Below, in pieces: positions 7,526 through 15,166 of a stretch of DNA of 25,299 bases. Within the stretch, counting starts at the first letter, position 1, and each line of letters starts with the position of its first letter. The notes under the pieces are model-generated. The model was not told the origin of the DNA, did no database searches, and was given only the letters and a program-made list of their open reading frames with translations. The stretch comes from Acidobacteriota bacterium (GTDB lineage Bacteria; Acidobacteriota; Vicinamibacteria; Vicinamibacterales; UBA8438): positions 1-25,299 of the forward strand of contig DQEK01000268.1 in NCBI GenBank assembly GCA_003533545.1, written 5' to 3'. The translations under genes were made by a program, and so were the position numbers.

Positions 7526-8037
7526 CGAGAATCGCCAACGGCGTTGACGACGAGCACGTCATGATCGGCCCCTGGCGGACGCGCAGCCACGCCTGTCACC
7601 TCGACCGGCGGCTTGCCCACCATCGACAAGAGCGCGTCTGTCGCATCCTTCGCGTCGAGCGCCAGAAGCACATTATCAGGCAGCGCTAACACGAACCCGT
7701 CGTCCTTTCTCTTGACCTCTCCGAACGCATGCACCCGCAACTCGACGGGCTGAAACCCTACGTTTCGAATGACTTGACGGACCGCGTGCAAGTCCAGCAC
7801 AGCACCACGCTCCGGCGTGAGCACGATCTGTCCAGATTCCGACAGAACCTCCACCAACTCAACGTGGTCCAGCCGTCCCAATCGGCGTTCAAGACCCTGT
7901 GCACACGAGGGGCATGACAGCTCCACCACGACCGTCACCCGCAACATACCTGGCACAACATCGGAAGACTGCCCGAAGGCCTCAGGAGCGCAGACAGCCC
8001 CGCCAGCGATCAGACCCGCCACCATCCACGTCCTCAT
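7522..8037 (-). CDS. Exported heavy-metal-associated (HMA-like) domain protein
   Basis: This 171-aa protein has a signal peptide (MRTWMVAGLIAGGAVCAPEAFGQ) and then a ferredoxin-like HMA domain. VVELSCPSCAQGLERRL carries the CxxC metal site (C42, C45), and the rest fits a beta-alpha-beta pattern (VELVEVLSESGQIVL, DLHAVRQVIRNVGFQP). Residues 95-171 form a second small beta-rich domain (VTGVAARPPGADHDVLVV) that I do not recognise. It would bind copper or another soft metal in the periplasm, or use the CxxC for redox. Its ATG overlaps the stop of the PQQ-like propeller gene (ATGA, 8034-8037), so the pair is translationally coupled. Its stop overlaps the LOG gene stop by 4 bases. The HMA fold is likely; the metal and partner are unknown. 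Confidence 0.8.
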   Translation of the reverse strand: MRTWMVAGLIAGGAVCAPEAFGQSSDVVPGMLRVTVVVELSCPSCAQGLERRLGRLDHVELVEVLSESGQIVLTPERGAVLDLHAVRQVIRNVGFQPVELRVHAFGEVKRKDDGFVLALPDNVLLALDAKDATDALLSMVGKPPVEVTGVAARPPGADHDVLVVNAVGDSR

Positions 8038-9266
8038 CGCAGATCGACCGCCACGAGGGTATCAACGTTACGAGCGTACAACCGCCCGTCCGCTAGTGCT
8101 GGATAGGCACGCACAATACCCGGGAGTATGCGCGCACTCGATCGCGGGGCGAAACTGTCCGGCGACGCATCGGCCAGCAGCAGGTCACCTGATTCGCGGA
8201 GAATCACGAGACGCTCGCCAGCCAGCGTGACCGTCCCCGCTCCGAAGCCATCCTCACTCCAGCGCACCTCCCCGGTGAAGAGATCAACGGCGCGCAGGCT
8301 CGGCCCGTATTCCTGTCGACCGTGATACCCGTAGAGTACGCCATCGCGCACGACTGCGGTCGCGTAGTGGTTAGTCATGCTATCGTCACCGGCCCACTCT
8401 TCGACCAAGTCACCTCCGTCGACCCGTAGCAGGACCGCACCGGTCCCGTAACTTGACGAAATGAACACACGGTCGCCGACCACCAAGGGGGTCGCTGCAT
8501 TCACTGACGCGCCCAAACGAGACCGCCAGCGGTGCTGAAATAGGACCGTGCCCGAGATTGGATCCACTCCCACGAGCCCCGTTCGCGTGAAAAACAGCGC
8601 GTGACGGATTCCGCCGAAAGTAGCGCCGACCGCCGACGAGTAGCTGGCTTCATCGGACGTCGAGGTCCACAGTTCGTCCCCGGTTCTTACATCAAAGGCC
8701 ACGATACCGCCACGTTGCCCCCCCACGTTAACAATGACCCTCCCATCCTCGACCAGCGGGGACCCAGCGGCGCCAAAGAAGCCCTTGCGAACCCCGTAGC
8801 GTTCGTGAGTGTCGACCTGCCAGATGCCCGCGCCAGTCTCGAAATCTACCGCGTGGAGCTGCCCCTGGGCACCGAAAGTAAAAACTCGACCATCGGCCAC
8901 GACCGGCACGGAGCGGGGGCCTTCGTCAAAACCGAAATCGTCTCGATAGGTAGTCTGATAGTCGTATCGCCAAAGGGTCTCGCCAGTGTCGACCCCAAGG
9001 GCCTCGACGACCTCCCGGCTGCCCTCGCGGTGGAATAAAACAACCCGTTCTCCAACCACTACCGGACCGGCGAACCCCGCGCCGATCGGTCGTTGCCAAA
9101 TCCTGACCGGTCCTTCACCCGGCCAGGCATCGGCTAAGCGCACCCCCGAATAGCTACCGTTACGAGTGGGCCCCAAAAACTGCGGCCAGTCCTGGGCTAC
9201 CAGCGTGACTCCAACCGTACAGACCAGCAGCGCAACCGCCATCGAGTCACGCCAAGCCCTTCTCAT
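8034..9266 (-). CDS. Exported PQQ-like beta-propeller protein
   Basis: This 410-aa protein has a signal peptide (MRRAWRDSMAVALLVCTVG, cleavage near LVAQ). The mature chain opens with DWPQFLGPTRNG, a frequent start of BamB-like propellers in Acidobacteria and Planctomycetes. Repeats such as ALGVDTGETLWRYD, AVDFETGAGIWQVD, AFDVRTGDELWTST, GVDPISGTVLFQHRW and AVDLFTGEVRWSED mark the blades. It has no catalytic active-site block of true quinoprotein dehydrogenases and no haem motif, so it is probably a scaffold or binding protein and not a dehydrogenase. The start is supported by GAGAGGAG 8 bases upstream (plus-strand 9275-9282). It is first in a two-gene unit with the HMA protein, with a 4-base ATGA overlap. 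A perfect TATAAT lies about 70 bases upstream. Confidence 0.88.
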   Translation of the reverse strand: MRRAWRDSMAVALLVCTVGVTLVAQDWPQFLGPTRNGSYSGVRLADAWPGEGPVRIWQRPIGAGFAGPVVVGERVVLFHREGSREVVEALGVDTGETLWRYDYQTTYRDDFGFDEGPRSVPVVADGRVFTFGAQGQLHAVDFETGAGIWQVDTHERYGVRKGFFGAAGSPLVEDGRVIVNVGGQRGGIVAFDVRTGDELWTSTSDEASYSSAVGATFGGIRHALFFTRTGLVGVDPISGTVLFQHRWRSRLGASVNAATPLVVGDRVFISSSYGTGAVLLRVDGGDLVEEWAGDDSMTNHYATAVVRDGVLYGYHGRQEYGPSLRAVDLFTGEVRWSEDGFGAGTVTLAGERLVILRESGDLLLADASPDSFAPRSSARILPGIVRAYPALADGRLYARNVDTLVAVDLR

Positions 9267-9300
9267 GGATCAGACTCCTCTCGACAACGCACCTAAGATG

Positions 9301-9320
9301 ACTGGATTTGAACCAGCGAC
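9301..9320 (-). other. tRNA T-arm-like sequence in the leader of the propeller/HMA operon
   Basis: On the minus strand, 9317-9301 reads GCTGG-TTCAAAT-CCAGT: a T-stem of five pairs (one G-U) around a loop matching the tRNA consensus GGTTCRANYCC exactly. It is preceded by GTC and followed by CATCTTAG, as a 3' tRNA end would be. Neither an acceptor 5' strand, D-arm nor anticodon arm is found upstream. It is therefore a fragment, a possible old integration (att) scar, or a chance leader hairpin. It lies downstream of a TATAAT at 9341-9336, so it would be inside the mRNA leader. Confidence 0.4.
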
Positions 9321-9335
9321 TGGAGCAAGGTCGGG

Positions 9336-9341
9336 ATTATA
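9336..9341 (-). promoter_or_regulatory. Candidate -10 element for the propeller/HMA operon
   Basis: The minus strand reads TATAAT, a perfect sigma-70 -10, about 70 bases before ATG 9266 within the 211-base divergent gap. No matching TTGACA is found at 16-18 bases spacing, so it would depend on an activator or be fortuitous. Confidence 0.35.
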
Positions 9342-9477
9342 TCGCGCAGCGACGAGTCTAGACCGCGTAGGACTCAAGCTTGCTAACGACCATGCGCTGT
9401 GCGACATTTTCCGGCCTTTGCCACTTGCCGCAAGATCACGTAGCCTTGTGCCATAGTTCTGGGGTGTACTTGGACCG

Positions 9478-10320
9478 ATGAGCCTGCCACGGCGTCGTCT
9501 CACGCGAAGTATCACGTTACTCGTAGCCGTTCTCCTGCTCGCGGGACTGTCGGCGACATCCAGCGCCCAACGTTACTTCAGCGAGGGCCGAGCCCCCGCC
9601 CGGTTTCCTCCCGCCTCGATGCCTGACCGAGACTTTTCGTTCTGCAAGCTCGCCTACACCAGCGTCCGATACGAGGAACTGGGAATGGGGTGGCGCACCG
9701 ATTATCCGTACGCAGGGATCAACCTGATGATCCGGTTCTCGGAACTTACGACCGCGCCGGTCAGCACTGACCAACGAGGCGAGCCCAACCACTGGGTCGT
9801 CCAATTGACTGACCGAGAACTGTTCAACTGTCCATTCATCATGGCGGCCGATGTCGGCACCATCGGGCTCAGCGGTGTCGAGGTAGAACAGCTTCGCACC
9901 TACCTACTCAAGGGCGGGTTCCTGTGGGTGGACGACTTCTGGGGTACACGCGCGTGGCAGCATTGGAGTGCTGAAATCGCCAAGGTACTCCCCCCTACTG
10001 AATATCCAATTCACGACCTGCCGTTAGATCACCCAGTCTTTCGCACCCTGTCCTTTGTTGAAAAGGTACCGCAGATCACGGCGATTCAATTCTGGGGGTG
10101 GAGTGGCGGCAACACCTCTGAACGCGGACGCGACAGCGCTGAGGCCCATCTCCGAGCGATTACAGACAAGAACGGCCGTATTCTGGTCCTGATGTCACAC
10201 AATACCGACGTTGCCGACGCTTGGGAGCGGGAAGGTGAAGACCCACGGTTCTTCGAGCGGTTCTCGCCGGAAGGATACGGGCTCGGTATCAACGTTCTGC
10301 TTTACGCCATGAGCCATTGA
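9478..10320 (+). CDS. Exported DUF4159-domain protein
   Basis: This 280-aa protein starts with a signal peptide (RSITLLVAVLLLAGLSATS, cleavage near SAQR). It then has the hallmarks of DUF4159: FSFCKLAYTSVRYEE, GWRTDYPYAGINLMIRFSELT, a central GLSGVEVEQLRTYLLKGGFL followed by WVDDFWG, then LPLDHPVFRTLSF, and near the end FSPEGYGLGINVLLYAMSH. The fold resembles a class I glutamine-amidotransferase-like or ThuA-like Rossmann domain. The biochemical role is unknown, although the family often sits near MoxR/BatA-type aerotolerance genes, which are not visible here. ATG 9478 has no strong Shine-Dalgarno sequence. It begins a probable three-gene run with the thioesterase (76 bases on) and the second propeller. 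Confidence 0.85.
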   Translation: MSLPRRRLTRSITLLVAVLLLAGLSATSSAQRYFSEGRAPARFPPASMPDRDFSFCKLAYTSVRYEELGMGWRTDYPYAGINLMIRFSELTTAPVSTDQRGEPNHWVVQLTDRELFNCPFIMAADVGTIGLSGVEVEQLRTYLLKGGFLWVDDFWGTRAWQHWSAEIAKVLPPTEYPIHDLPLDHPVFRTLSFVEKVPQITAIQFWGWSGGNTSERGRDSAEAHLRAITDKNGRILVLMSHNTDVADAWEREGEDPRFFERFSPEGYGLGINVLLYAMSH

Positions 10321-10396
10321 CGAACCACGCTTCCAACGTTCCACGGTTCGTCTGTAGGCTCCGACGTCTTTGCCCAACCGAAACCGCCGCACATCG

Positions 10397-10852
10397 ATGA
10401 CAACGTCAGAGACCGCTCGCTCGCAACAAGAACTGCTCGGTCTTTTGCGTGACCTCCCTTTCTTCAAGTTGCTTGGTCTCGAATTTGTCGAAGCAGAGCC
10501 CGGGCGCTCGATCACTCGCATCAGCATGCGTCCGGACCTCGCCCAACCAGCTGGACTGATGCACGGAGGGGTCATTGCCTCGCTCATCGACACCGGTACG
10601 GCGTACGCCCTGTTACTGCGAGAAGAGATCCAGGACACACTCCGGGACGGGGGCTCACTCGTCACGGTGGACTTACGCGTAAAATACTTGCGTCCCGTAG
10701 CAGATGGAATCATCACCTGCGAGGCTCGAGTGATTCGAATGGGTCGACAAATCATCCACACGGACGCCGTCGTAACCAACGAAGCCGGGGCGGAAGTCGC
10801 CCGCGGCGACGCGATCTACACGACGGCCGGAACTTTGTCCACCTCCAGTTAG
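10397..10852 (+). CDS. PaaI-type hotdog thioesterase
   Basis: This 151-aa cytoplasmic protein has the hotdog-fold signature GLMHGGVIASLIDTGTAYAL (H56-G57-G58, D65), preceded by LPFFKLLGLEFVEAEPG and followed by TVDLRVKYLRPVADG. All are typical of PaaI/YbgC-like acyl-CoA thioesterases that release phenylacetyl- or hydroxybenzoyl-type CoA esters. D65 would be the catalytic acid. The frame can be read from TTG 10370, nine codons earlier, but ATG 10397 gives the normal length; neither has a clear ribosome site. It lies 9 bases before the second PQQ-like propeller, so they are co-transcribed. The acyl-CoA substrate is not evident. The crotonase at 5901 is the only other CoA enzyme in the window. 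Confidence 0.87.
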   Translation: MTTSETARSQQELLGLLRDLPFFKLLGLEFVEAEPGRSITRISMRPDLAQPAGLMHGGVIASLIDTGTAYALLLREEIQDTLRDGGSLVTVDLRVKYLRPVADGIITCEARVIRMGRQIIHTDAVVTNEAGAEVARGDAIYTTAGTLSTSS

Positions 10853-10861
10853 GCACACCTT

Positions 10862-12328
10862 ATGCGTATCCAAAAGCGTAAGACCAACGAAGTACTCCAC
10901 CGGACGCCCGCTGCCGATGTCACATTGCGTCTCTGCAACCGCGATCTGAAAAACCATCGCCGTTCCGCCTTGGGCAATGAAATCCGCCGGCGAAGCATCT
11001 CCAGGACGTTTCGCCGATACCCAGGATCGGCGTGCGGGCTTGCCGTTCTGGCGTTCGCGCTGGCGAGCGCGCCTTCCGACACGCTTGCCCAGGGCTCCGG
11101 GGTGAGCATGGTAGCTCCCCCAGGCGATGGAGCGCGGTACTGGTCCCGATGGCGAGGACCCTCAGGACAAGGAGTGGTCGCAGGCACGGGCTACCCAGAC
11201 ACCTGGTCGGAAACGGCGAACGTCGCGTGGATGACCCCAGTACCTGGCGTCGGACATTCGTCTCCGATTGTCTGGCGTGACCGCATCTTTCTGACAACGT
11301 CCCGCAACCGCGGTCGGCAGGTCTCCATTCTCAGCTTCCGGCGCTCCGACGGAGAGCTGCTCTGGGAATCGGAAGCCCCCGAGGGACGGACAGAGAACCA
11401 TCACGGCAAGAACACGCCGGCGTCGGCTACACCGACGACTGACGGCGAACGAATCTACGCGTCATTCGGTAGCCGAGGCCTGATGGCCGTGGACTTCGAC
11501 GGGAACATCGTCTGGCATCGTGATTTCGGTCGCATCAACAATTACCATGGACCGGCGGGGTCCCCGCTGTTGTACCAAGACACGATCATCATCTATCAGG
11601 ACCAAGGCGCCTCATTCGGGGCAGGCGGTATCAACCGCGAGTCCGCTGGAGCCTTCGTCATCGCGCTCGACGCCGAGACCGGCGAGACCCGGTGGCGTAC
11701 CGAGCGCTCGGCGAGCGTGGGCTGGGGTTCCCCAATCGCGATCTCGTTGGGCGACCATGACGAGTTGATCGTGAGCAGCAGCCGACAGGTGCACTCGTAC
11801 GATCCGACGACCGGCGAGGAATTGTGGCGGTGCGGTGGCAACCTGTTCGAGGTGATCCCAACACCAGTCGTCGGTCATGGCCTGGTCTTCTGTACCTCAG
11901 GCCGCGCCGGCCCGACGTTGGCGATCCGCCCGGGTGGCAGCGGAGACGTTACCGAGAGTCACGTCGTCTGGAAGACCACGCGAGGCTCTCCATTCGTCCC
12001 TTCGCCGGTACTGTACGGCGACTACCTGTACACGCTCAACGACATGTCGAGCATCATTACCTGCCTGAATGCCAGAACCGGCGAGACGGTCTGGCAGGAG
12101 CGGCTGGGTCGGCCGCGACGGGAAGCGATTTCGGCTTCCCCGGTGGTGGTCGACGACAAACTCTTCGTCACCAAGGACGACGGGGTAACCTACGTGCTCA
12201 AGACCGGGCCGGAGTTCGAGATACTACACACCAACGACATCGGCGCCCGGACGCTCGCTTCACCCGCCCTAGTTGACGGTATGTGGTACATCCGCACCGA
12301 AGAAGCGCTCGTCGCGATCGGTCGGTGA
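10862..12328 (+). CDS. Exported PQQ-like beta-propeller protein (BamB-like)
   Basis: The frame encodes 488 aa with propeller repeats throughout: RSDGELLWESE, AVDFDGNIVWHRDF, ALDAETGETRWRTE, SYDPTTGEELWRC, CLNARTGETVWQER. The mature part begins near YWSRWRGPSGQGVVAGTG, a variant of the W-x-x-x-RGP opening of the other propeller. A hydrophobic segment (ACGLAVLAFALASAPSDTLAQ, about residues 57-77) looks like a signal peptide, but about 50 basic residues precede it. The true start may therefore be later than ATG 10862; TTG at about 10967 is one option, without a ribosome site. ATG 10862 has AGG 8 bases upstream at the thioesterase stop. There is no haem or dehydrogenase active-site block. It ends one base from the converging cyclase gene. 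The role is unknown; it is a paralogue-like companion to 8034-9266. Confidence 0.85.
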   Translation: MRIQKRKTNEVLHRTPAADVTLRLCNRDLKNHRRSALGNEIRRRSISRTFRRYPGSACGLAVLAFALASAPSDTLAQGSGVSMVAPPGDGARYWSRWRGPSGQGVVAGTGYPDTWSETANVAWMTPVPGVGHSSPIVWRDRIFLTTSRNRGRQVSILSFRRSDGELLWESEAPEGRTENHHGKNTPASATPTTDGERIYASFGSRGLMAVDFDGNIVWHRDFGRINNYHGPAGSPLLYQDTIIIYQDQGASFGAGGINRESAGAFVIALDAETGETRWRTERSASVGWGSPIAISLGDHDELIVSSSRQVHSYDPTTGEELWRCGGNLFEVIPTPVVGHGLVFCTSGRAGPTLAIRPGGSGDVTESHVVWKTTRGSPFVPSPVLYGDYLYTLNDMSSIITCLNARTGETVWQERLGRPRREAISASPVVVDDKLFVTKDDGVTYVLKTGPEFEILHTNDIGARTLASPALVDGMWYIRTEEALVAIGR

Positions 12329-12329
12329 C

Positions 12330-13346
12330 CTAGAACGTCGCGATCGGATTGAGCGGCGACCCGGTGCCTCCCTCGACGGCCAACGGTGCCGCCGTGAGCA
12401 TGAACTCCCATCGGCTCTGGCGAGCCGCCTCTGCCGCCACCCCCTCAAGGTCGAGATTGTCAAAGATACGCACGCCCATCGCTACGAGTACCAATTGGTG
12501 GATTGGCTGCGGCACCCCATCTACGCCAGAAGGGAGCGCATCGTTGGTGTAGTCGCTTCCGATCATTGCCACGTCACGCTCCCTGAGCCAGGGCCCGACC
12601 GACGCGTGCAACCCGGCGGCCAGCCTTCCCGTAGCCCAAGGCCCAACCTCGGCCCGCCGCGCCCAGCGACCCGCCCGCACGAGTAAAATGTCGCCAGGCT
12701 CGACCCGAGCGCCGGTCTGCTGCTCCCACGCCTCGAGATCCTCAACGTAAATCTGCGTCCCCGGCTCAAGGTATTCCACGCCCTTCAGCCGCGCGATATC
12801 CATCAGGACTCCTTTGGTCATGATGCCCTGCTTGACGTCCAAGATGGACAACTTGGCGCAACCATCCTCAGACACGTCTTCGTCACGAGTGAATCCGTTG
12901 TACATCCGTCCGTCGAGAGCCATGTGGCACAACGAGTCCATGTGACTGTGCGCGTAGCCGTGGTAGGCCACCGTGTAGCGGTCGCTAACAAACGGACCCG
13001 GACGGTTGAGCCCGAGCATCTCATGCGCGAACGGCGACGTCGCGTCCTCGGCTCGCTCGGTGAGATAGTTGTGTGAGAGCGAGACAGAGATCCCCTCGCG
13101 CACAAGCGCGGCCGCCTGCTTGCGTTTCTCTGGAGTGATCAGGTTGAGTGCACCTAGTTGATCATCGTCGCCCCACCGCCCCCAGTTCGACAGCTCAGTC
13201 ATCCAACTTGAGACCTGAGCCTGGGTAACGTCGCGGCTGACTTGCGCAGCCGTGTCGCGTTGCAGGTGACCCAGCACACTAACGACCGCCACAGCCGCCG
13301 CCGAAACGACAAACACACGGTTGCATAACACCGGGATCTTTAGCAT
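12330..13346 (-). CDS. Exported cyclase-family metal-dependent hydrolase (kynurenine-formamidase-like)
   Basis: This 338-aa protein of the PF04199 'cyclase' family is a metal-dependent amide or ester hydrolase group that includes KynB and isatin hydrolase. After a signal-like N-terminus (VFVVSAAAVAVVSVLG, cleavage near TAAQ) it has NWGRWGDDDQLGALNLIT, and then the metal site YAHSHMDSLCHMALDG (H135, D137 and H141 as likely ligands, matching HxxxHxDxxxH). Further blocks are VYLEPG-like EYLEPGTQIYVEDLE, EPGDILLVRAGRWA and IGSDYTNDALPSG. Export is unusual relative to KynB, which is cytoplasmic and about 210 aa; this is the longer family branch. The ribosome site at ATG 13346 is weak. It stands alone on this strand and converges with the propeller gene. 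The substrate is unknown. Confidence 0.87.
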   Translation of the reverse strand: MLKIPVLCNRVFVVSAAAVAVVSVLGHLQRDTAAQVSRDVTQAQVSSWMTELSNWGRWGDDDQLGALNLITPEKRKQAAALVREGISVSLSHNYLTERAEDATSPFAHEMLGLNRPGPFVSDRYTVAYHGYAHSHMDSLCHMALDGRMYNGFTRDEDVSEDGCAKLSILDVKQGIMTKGVLMDIARLKGVEYLEPGTQIYVEDLEAWEQQTGARVEPGDILLVRAGRWARRAEVGPWATGRLAAGLHASVGPWLRERDVAMIGSDYTNDALPSGVDGVPQPIHQLVLVAMGVRIFDNLDLEGVAAEAARQSRWEFMLTAAPLAVEGGTGSPLNPIATF

Positions 13347-13403
13347 GGTCGAATCTTACCGCGCTCTGGCTTTGTTTAGACGAGAAGTGACCACTGAAGG
13401 CTT

Positions 13404-13423
13404 CCGGCGAAGACGATCGCCGG
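13404..13423. promoter_or_regulatory. Perfect inverted repeat in the cyclase/amidase divergent gap
   Basis: ccggcga (13404-13410) and tcgccgg (13417-13423) form a 7-base GC-rich stem with a 6-base loop, in the 235-base gap between the divergent cyclase and amidase genes. There is no T-run. It could be an operator for either gene. The rest of the gap shows only a TAGAAT -10-like hexamer at 13533-13538 for the amidase, with no good -35. Confidence 0.25.
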
Positions 13424-13581
13424 CCGTGCGGGAGGAGTCCGACCTACTGAGACGCACCGTGGACCTTGTCAAGCTCGTCGTCGTGAGAGGTCTCGATCCG
13501 TTTACTGTGCAAGCTAATCCCATACTCGCGCGTAGAATGATCCTGATGACTACGGGAAACGCTCCGCACTAAGCCAACCAG

Positions 13582-15045
13582 ATGCCCACCGCAACAACCG
13601 AGGTATGTGCGCTGACTGCCAGGGAGCTAGTTTCGCGGCTCCACCAGAAACAGGTCTCGGCGCGCGAGGTGATGACCGCCCACCTAGCGCGCATCGAGCA
13701 GGTGAACCCTACCCTCAACGCGATCGTCACACTGACACCAGAGACGGCGCTGGCAGACGCTGATGCAGCTGACGCGGCGCTAATGCGAGGCCAGACGGTC
13801 GGCCCGCTCCATGGCTTGCCGATAGCCCACAAGGACCTTTTCCTGACCGCCGGCATCCGGACGACCTTTGGGTCTCGTGCATTCGCGGACCACGTACCTG
13901 ACGACACCACGTTGATCGTGGAGCGAGAACGCCAAGCAGGCGCCATCACGATAGGAAAGACGAATACGCCAGAGTTCGGCGCCGGTTCCCAGACCTTCAA
14001 CGAGGTGTTCGGCGCGACCCGCAACCCCTACGACCAGACGAAAACCTGTGGGGGTAGCAGCGGCGGAGCGGCGGTCGCGCTCGCGGCCGGGATGCTGCCG
14101 ATCGCAGACGGCAGCGACATCGGTGGCTCGTTACGCAATCCAGCGAGCTTCTGTAACGTAGTCGGATTCCGTCCCTCCCCGGGACGGGTGCCCCGCTGGC
14201 CTAATGCGGCACCGTGGTTTTCGTTCGGCGTTGATGGACCGATGGCCCGCACCGTGGGTGACGCGGCACTGCTCCTCGACGCAGTCGCCGGCCCAGACAA
14301 CCGGGACCCACTGTCGCTCGGAGTTCCCACTGGCCCATTCTTGGAAGCGTTGGGCCGAGATTTCGACGACGTTCGGGTCGCCTGGAGCCCGGACCTCGGC
14401 GGACTACCCGTAGAACCTGCCGTAACGTCTGTGTTCAACCGTGGACGTGCCGTATTCGAAGCGTTGGGCTGCATCACCACCGAGACGCACCCAGACCTAC
14501 GCGATGCCGACGAAATTTTCACCACGTGGAGGGCGTGGTACTACGAACTAGCGTTCGGGTCAGTACTGGATCGACACCGGGACTTACTCAAAGACACGGT
14601 GATCTGGAACATCGAGGAGGGCCGGGCGTTGGACGGCCCGAAGCTTGCCGACGCTGAACGGAAGCGCGGGGCGCTCTATCATCGGGTCCGTCGGTTCATG
14701 GCCGAACAGGAGTTCCTGGTGCTTCCTGTCTCCCAAGTAGTGCCATTCGATATCGACCAACCGTATGTCACCCGCATCAACAACGAGCTACTGCCAACCT
14801 ATTTGGATTGGATGAAATCCTGCTACCAGATCACCGTAACAGGGCTTCCGGCGGTCTCGGTTCCCTGCGGGTTCACCGATGACGGACTCCCGGTGGGACT
14901 GCAAATCGTGGGGCGGCCGCACGATGACCTCGGGGTCCTCCAGCTGGCACATGCCTTCGAGCAGGCTACCGGGGTCTGGGAGAGACGGGCGGACCTCACC
15001 GCCGAGCTCGGAAGTAAGCGACCCCAAAAAGGGAATGCCACCTAA
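13582..15045 (+). CDS. Amidase-signature family amidase
   Basis: This 487-aa cytoplasmic enzyme hydrolyses a carboxamide with the Ser-cisSer-Lys triad. Catalytic residues by motif are K84 in LPIAHKDLF, cis-Ser S159 in TCGGSSGGAAV and nucleophile S183 in SDIGGSLRNP. The 24-residue spacing between the two serines equals that of malonamidase E2. The N-terminus AREVMTAHLARIEQVNPTLNAIV and the C-terminal TGLPAVSVPCGFTDDGLPVGLQIVGRP are typical. It could be misread as GatA, but GatB/GatC are absent, the length and C-terminus fit general amidases, and no tRNA-amidotransferase context is seen. Start ATG 13582 lacks a Shine-Dalgarno sequence. The substrate is unknown; the exported esterase follows after 121 bases. 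Confidence 0.92.
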   Translation: MPTATTEVCALTARELVSRLHQKQVSAREVMTAHLARIEQVNPTLNAIVTLTPETALADADAADAALMRGQTVGPLHGLPIAHKDLFLTAGIRTTFGSRAFADHVPDDTTLIVERERQAGAITIGKTNTPEFGAGSQTFNEVFGATRNPYDQTKTCGGSSGGAAVALAAGMLPIADGSDIGGSLRNPASFCNVVGFRPSPGRVPRWPNAAPWFSFGVDGPMARTVGDAALLLDAVAGPDNRDPLSLGVPTGPFLEALGRDFDDVRVAWSPDLGGLPVEPAVTSVFNRGRAVFEALGCITTETHPDLRDADEIFTTWRAWYYELAFGSVLDRHRDLLKDTVIWNIEEGRALDGPKLADAERKRGALYHRVRRFMAEQEFLVLPVSQVVPFDIDQPYVTRINNELLPTYLDWMKSCYQITVTGLPAVSVPCGFTDDGLPVGLQIVGRPHDDLGVLQLAHAFEQATGVWERRADLTAELGSKRPQKGNAT

Positions 15046-15166
15046 GGACTTTGTCGGCTTCCCGGTGGGATTTACTGGTCTCCGGAGTCCTAAAATGCCG
15101 GAACTGGAAGTGGTACAACCTCCGCGTGGTCAGCCGATCTGACCGCGTCCTACGAAAGGTTCGAAT

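Noticed and set aside
9290..9380. A complete tRNA gene on the minus strand
   Set aside because: Only the T-arm consensus is present; no complementary acceptor strand, D-arm or anticodon arm occurs at the required distances.
10862..12328. Calling the propeller protein BamB of the outer-membrane assembly machine
   Set aside because: Repeat similarity alone is not specific; the neighbours are a thioesterase and DUF4159, not bam, der or hisS genes, and a similar propeller occurs nearby.
13345..13572. Small 75-codon plus-strand ORF ending 9 bases before the amidase
   Set aside because: Spacing is suggestive, but there is no ribosome site, it uses AGA several times, unlike neighbouring genes, and overlaps the cyclase start codon; no family was recognised.
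13582..15045. Calling the amidase GatA (Glu-tRNA amidotransferase subunit A)
   Set aside because: GatB and GatC are absent from the neighbourhood, and the amidase signature is shared by all family members.
15068..15096. TAAAAT as a promoter -10 for the exported esterase
   Set aside because: No acceptable -35 hexamer lies 15-19 bases upstream; the nearest TTTACT gives a spacing of 14.
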